Positions 5,716-6,632 of a DNA stretch of 6,632 nucleotides are shown here, piece by piece. Below the pieces are notes generated by a model. It did no database searches. It saw only the letters and a list, made by a program, of their open reading frames with translations, and was not told where the DNA came from. How positions within the stretch are numbered: the first letter of the stretch is position 1; every line of letters begins with the position of its first letter. The position numbers were made by a program, and so were the translations under genes. Source of the DNA: an uncultured Verrucomicrobiota bacterium (GTDB taxonomy: Bacteria > Verrucomicrobiota > Kiritimatiellia > RFP12 > UBA1067); assembly GCA_946631535.1 (NCBI GenBank), contig CAMPAF010000171.1, forward strand, positions 1 to 6,632, given 5' to 3'.

Positions 5716-6632
5716 CTACAGCGCGGCGAGCTTTCTGGCGACGAGCTGCCCGACGATCTTCGGGTCGGCCTTGCCCTTCGAGAGCTTCATCACCTGCCCG
5801 ACGAAGAATCCGGCGGCTGCCTTCTTGCCGGCCTTGAAGTCGGCCACGGGGCCCGGGTTCGCGGCGATCGCCTGGTCGACGAACGCCTCCAGGGCGGCGG
5901 TGTCGCTCACCGCGCCCAGGCCGCGTTCCTTCACGATCGCCTCGGGGTCTCCGCCCTTCTCGAACACCTCCGGCAGCAGTTCCTTGAGCGTGGGGCCGTT
6001 GATCGTGCCCTTCGCCGCCATCACGACGAGCGAGCGCATGGCGGCGGGCGTGAGCGCGCACTCGCCGATCGACTTGCCGCTCTCGTTGAGGAGCGCCATC
6101 ACGTCGCTCATGTAGAGGTTGCAGAGCTGCTTGGCCACCTTCTTGTCGAGGCCCTTGGCGGCGGCCTCGAAGAAGTCGGCGTTCGCCTTCGCCTGCGAGA
6201 GGACGCCCGCGTCGTACTCGGCGATGCCGTACTCCTCGATCATGCGGGCGCGGCGCGCCTCAGGCTTCTCCGGCAGGAGCTTGCGCCACTCCTCGATCTG
6301 CTCGTCCGAGAGCGCCACCGGCACGAGGTCGGGCTCCGGGAAGTAGCGGTAGTCGTGCGCGTTCTCCTTCGTGCGCATGGAGGCGGTCTCGAGCGCCTCG
6401 CCGTCCCAGCGGCGCGTCTCCTGCACGATCGGGATGGAGTGGGCCATGCACTCGCGCTGGCGGCGCGCCTCGTACTCAAGCGCGGCGTGGATGCCGCGGA
6501 AGGAGTTCATGTTCTTGATCTCCACCTTCGTGCCGAGCTTCGTCTCGCCCACTGGGCGGATGGAGATGTTCACGTCTGAGCGCATGTTGCCCTCCTCGAG
6601 GTTGCAGTCGCTCACGCCCGCGTAGACGAGCA
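5716..6632 (-). CDS. gatB: Asp-tRNA(Asn)/Glu-tRNA(Gln) amidotransferase subunit B, C-terminal part (5' end outside window)
   Basis: GatB, with GatA and GatC, converts misacylated Glu-tRNA(Gln) (and Asp-tRNA(Asn)) to the amidated form; GatB carries the kinase and tRNA-binding parts. The frame is open to the right edge and continues upstream of the window. The visible part begins LVYAGVSDCNLEEGNMRSDVNISIRP, the conserved GatB segment usually written YxGVSDxNMEEGxxRxDxNxSxR. It is followed by GTKVEIKNMNSF and KENAHDYRYFPEPDLVPV, all catalytic-core signatures. Downstream are the helical linker (EYGIAEYDAGVLSQ) and the YqeY-like tail domain (TINGPTLKELLPEVFEKGGDPEAIV), ending KIVGQLVARKLAAL. About 304 residues are present of a family length near 480, so roughly the first 170-180 are missing. 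No frameshift or lost motif is seen. gatA and gatC are not in the window. Confidence 0.97.
   Translation of the reverse strand, partial: LVYAGVSDCNLEEGNMRSDVNISIRPVGETKLGTKVEIKNMNSFRGIHAALEYEARRQRECMAHSIPIVQETRRWDGEALETASMRTKENAHDYRYFPEPDLVPVALSDEQIEEWRKLLPEKPEARRARMIEEYGIAEYDAGVLSQAKANADFFEAAAKGLDKKVAKQLCNLYMSDVMALLNESGKSIGECALTPAAMRSLVVMAAKGTINGPTLKELLPEVFEKGGDPEAIVKERGLGAVSDTAALEAFVDQAIAANPGPVADFKAGKKAAAGFFVGQVMKLSKGKADPKIVGQLVARKLAAL

Noticed and set aside
3819..5837. A 672-codon open frame on the plus strand
   Set aside because: It runs antisense across three genes, including dus with all its motifs and the end of gatB. Its His/Arg/Ala/Val-rich composition is typical of a GC-rich shadow frame.
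5230..6579. A 449-codon open frame on the plus strand
   Set aside because: It is antisense to dus and the highly conserved gatB, and is Arg/Leu/His-rich.

Overview
The window is a high-GC bacterial chromosome segment with five protein-coding genes packed almost end to end. Four lie on the minus strand and one partial gene on the plus strand. No rRNA, tRNA, insertion sequence, phage gene or CRISPR array was seen. A secreted beta-helix carbohydrate-active enzyme and a GH20-like hydrolase sit beside tRNA-metabolism genes. This, with the high GC and the in-frame palindromic repeats, suggests a polysaccharide-degrading member of the PVC group (Kiritimatiellota, Lentisphaerota or Verrucomicrobiota), perhaps a gut or rumen metagenome. 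That placement is an inference from gene style only; no marker here fixes the taxon.

Layout, left to right. 1-698 (+): C-terminal part of a GH20-like TIM-barrel glycoside hydrolase. 705-3593 (-): a complete 962-residue exported right-handed beta-helix protein resembling GH141-type enzymes, converging on the first gene with a 6-bp gap. 3711-4730 (-): a 339-residue exported protein of unknown function. 4791-5693 (-): a tRNA-dihydrouridine synthase. 5716-6632 (-): the C-terminal two thirds of GatB, the glutamyl/aspartyl-tRNA amidotransferase B subunit, running off the right edge. No gene-free stretch is longer than 117 bp.

Transcription on the minus strand would run gatB, dus, unknown exported protein, beta-helix enzyme. 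gatB and dus are 22 bp apart and probably co-transcribed; both act on tRNA. A 60-bp AT-richer gap precedes the unknown protein and may hold its own promoter. A 117-bp gap with potential RNA stems precedes the beta-helix gene. The two CAZyme-like genes at the left plausibly act on complex glycans outside the cytoplasm or in the periplasm, but nothing here fixes their substrates.

The most distinctive signal is a set of three short palindromes (7-bp arms, 6-base loop) inside the beta-helix gene. Two are in tandem at a 30-bp period and one lies at the extreme 3' end. All are read in frame as similar EGRA-type peptides. They look like dispersed palindromic elements that have entered a coding sequence without breaking it. 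No complete novel defence, mobile or biosynthetic system is visible.
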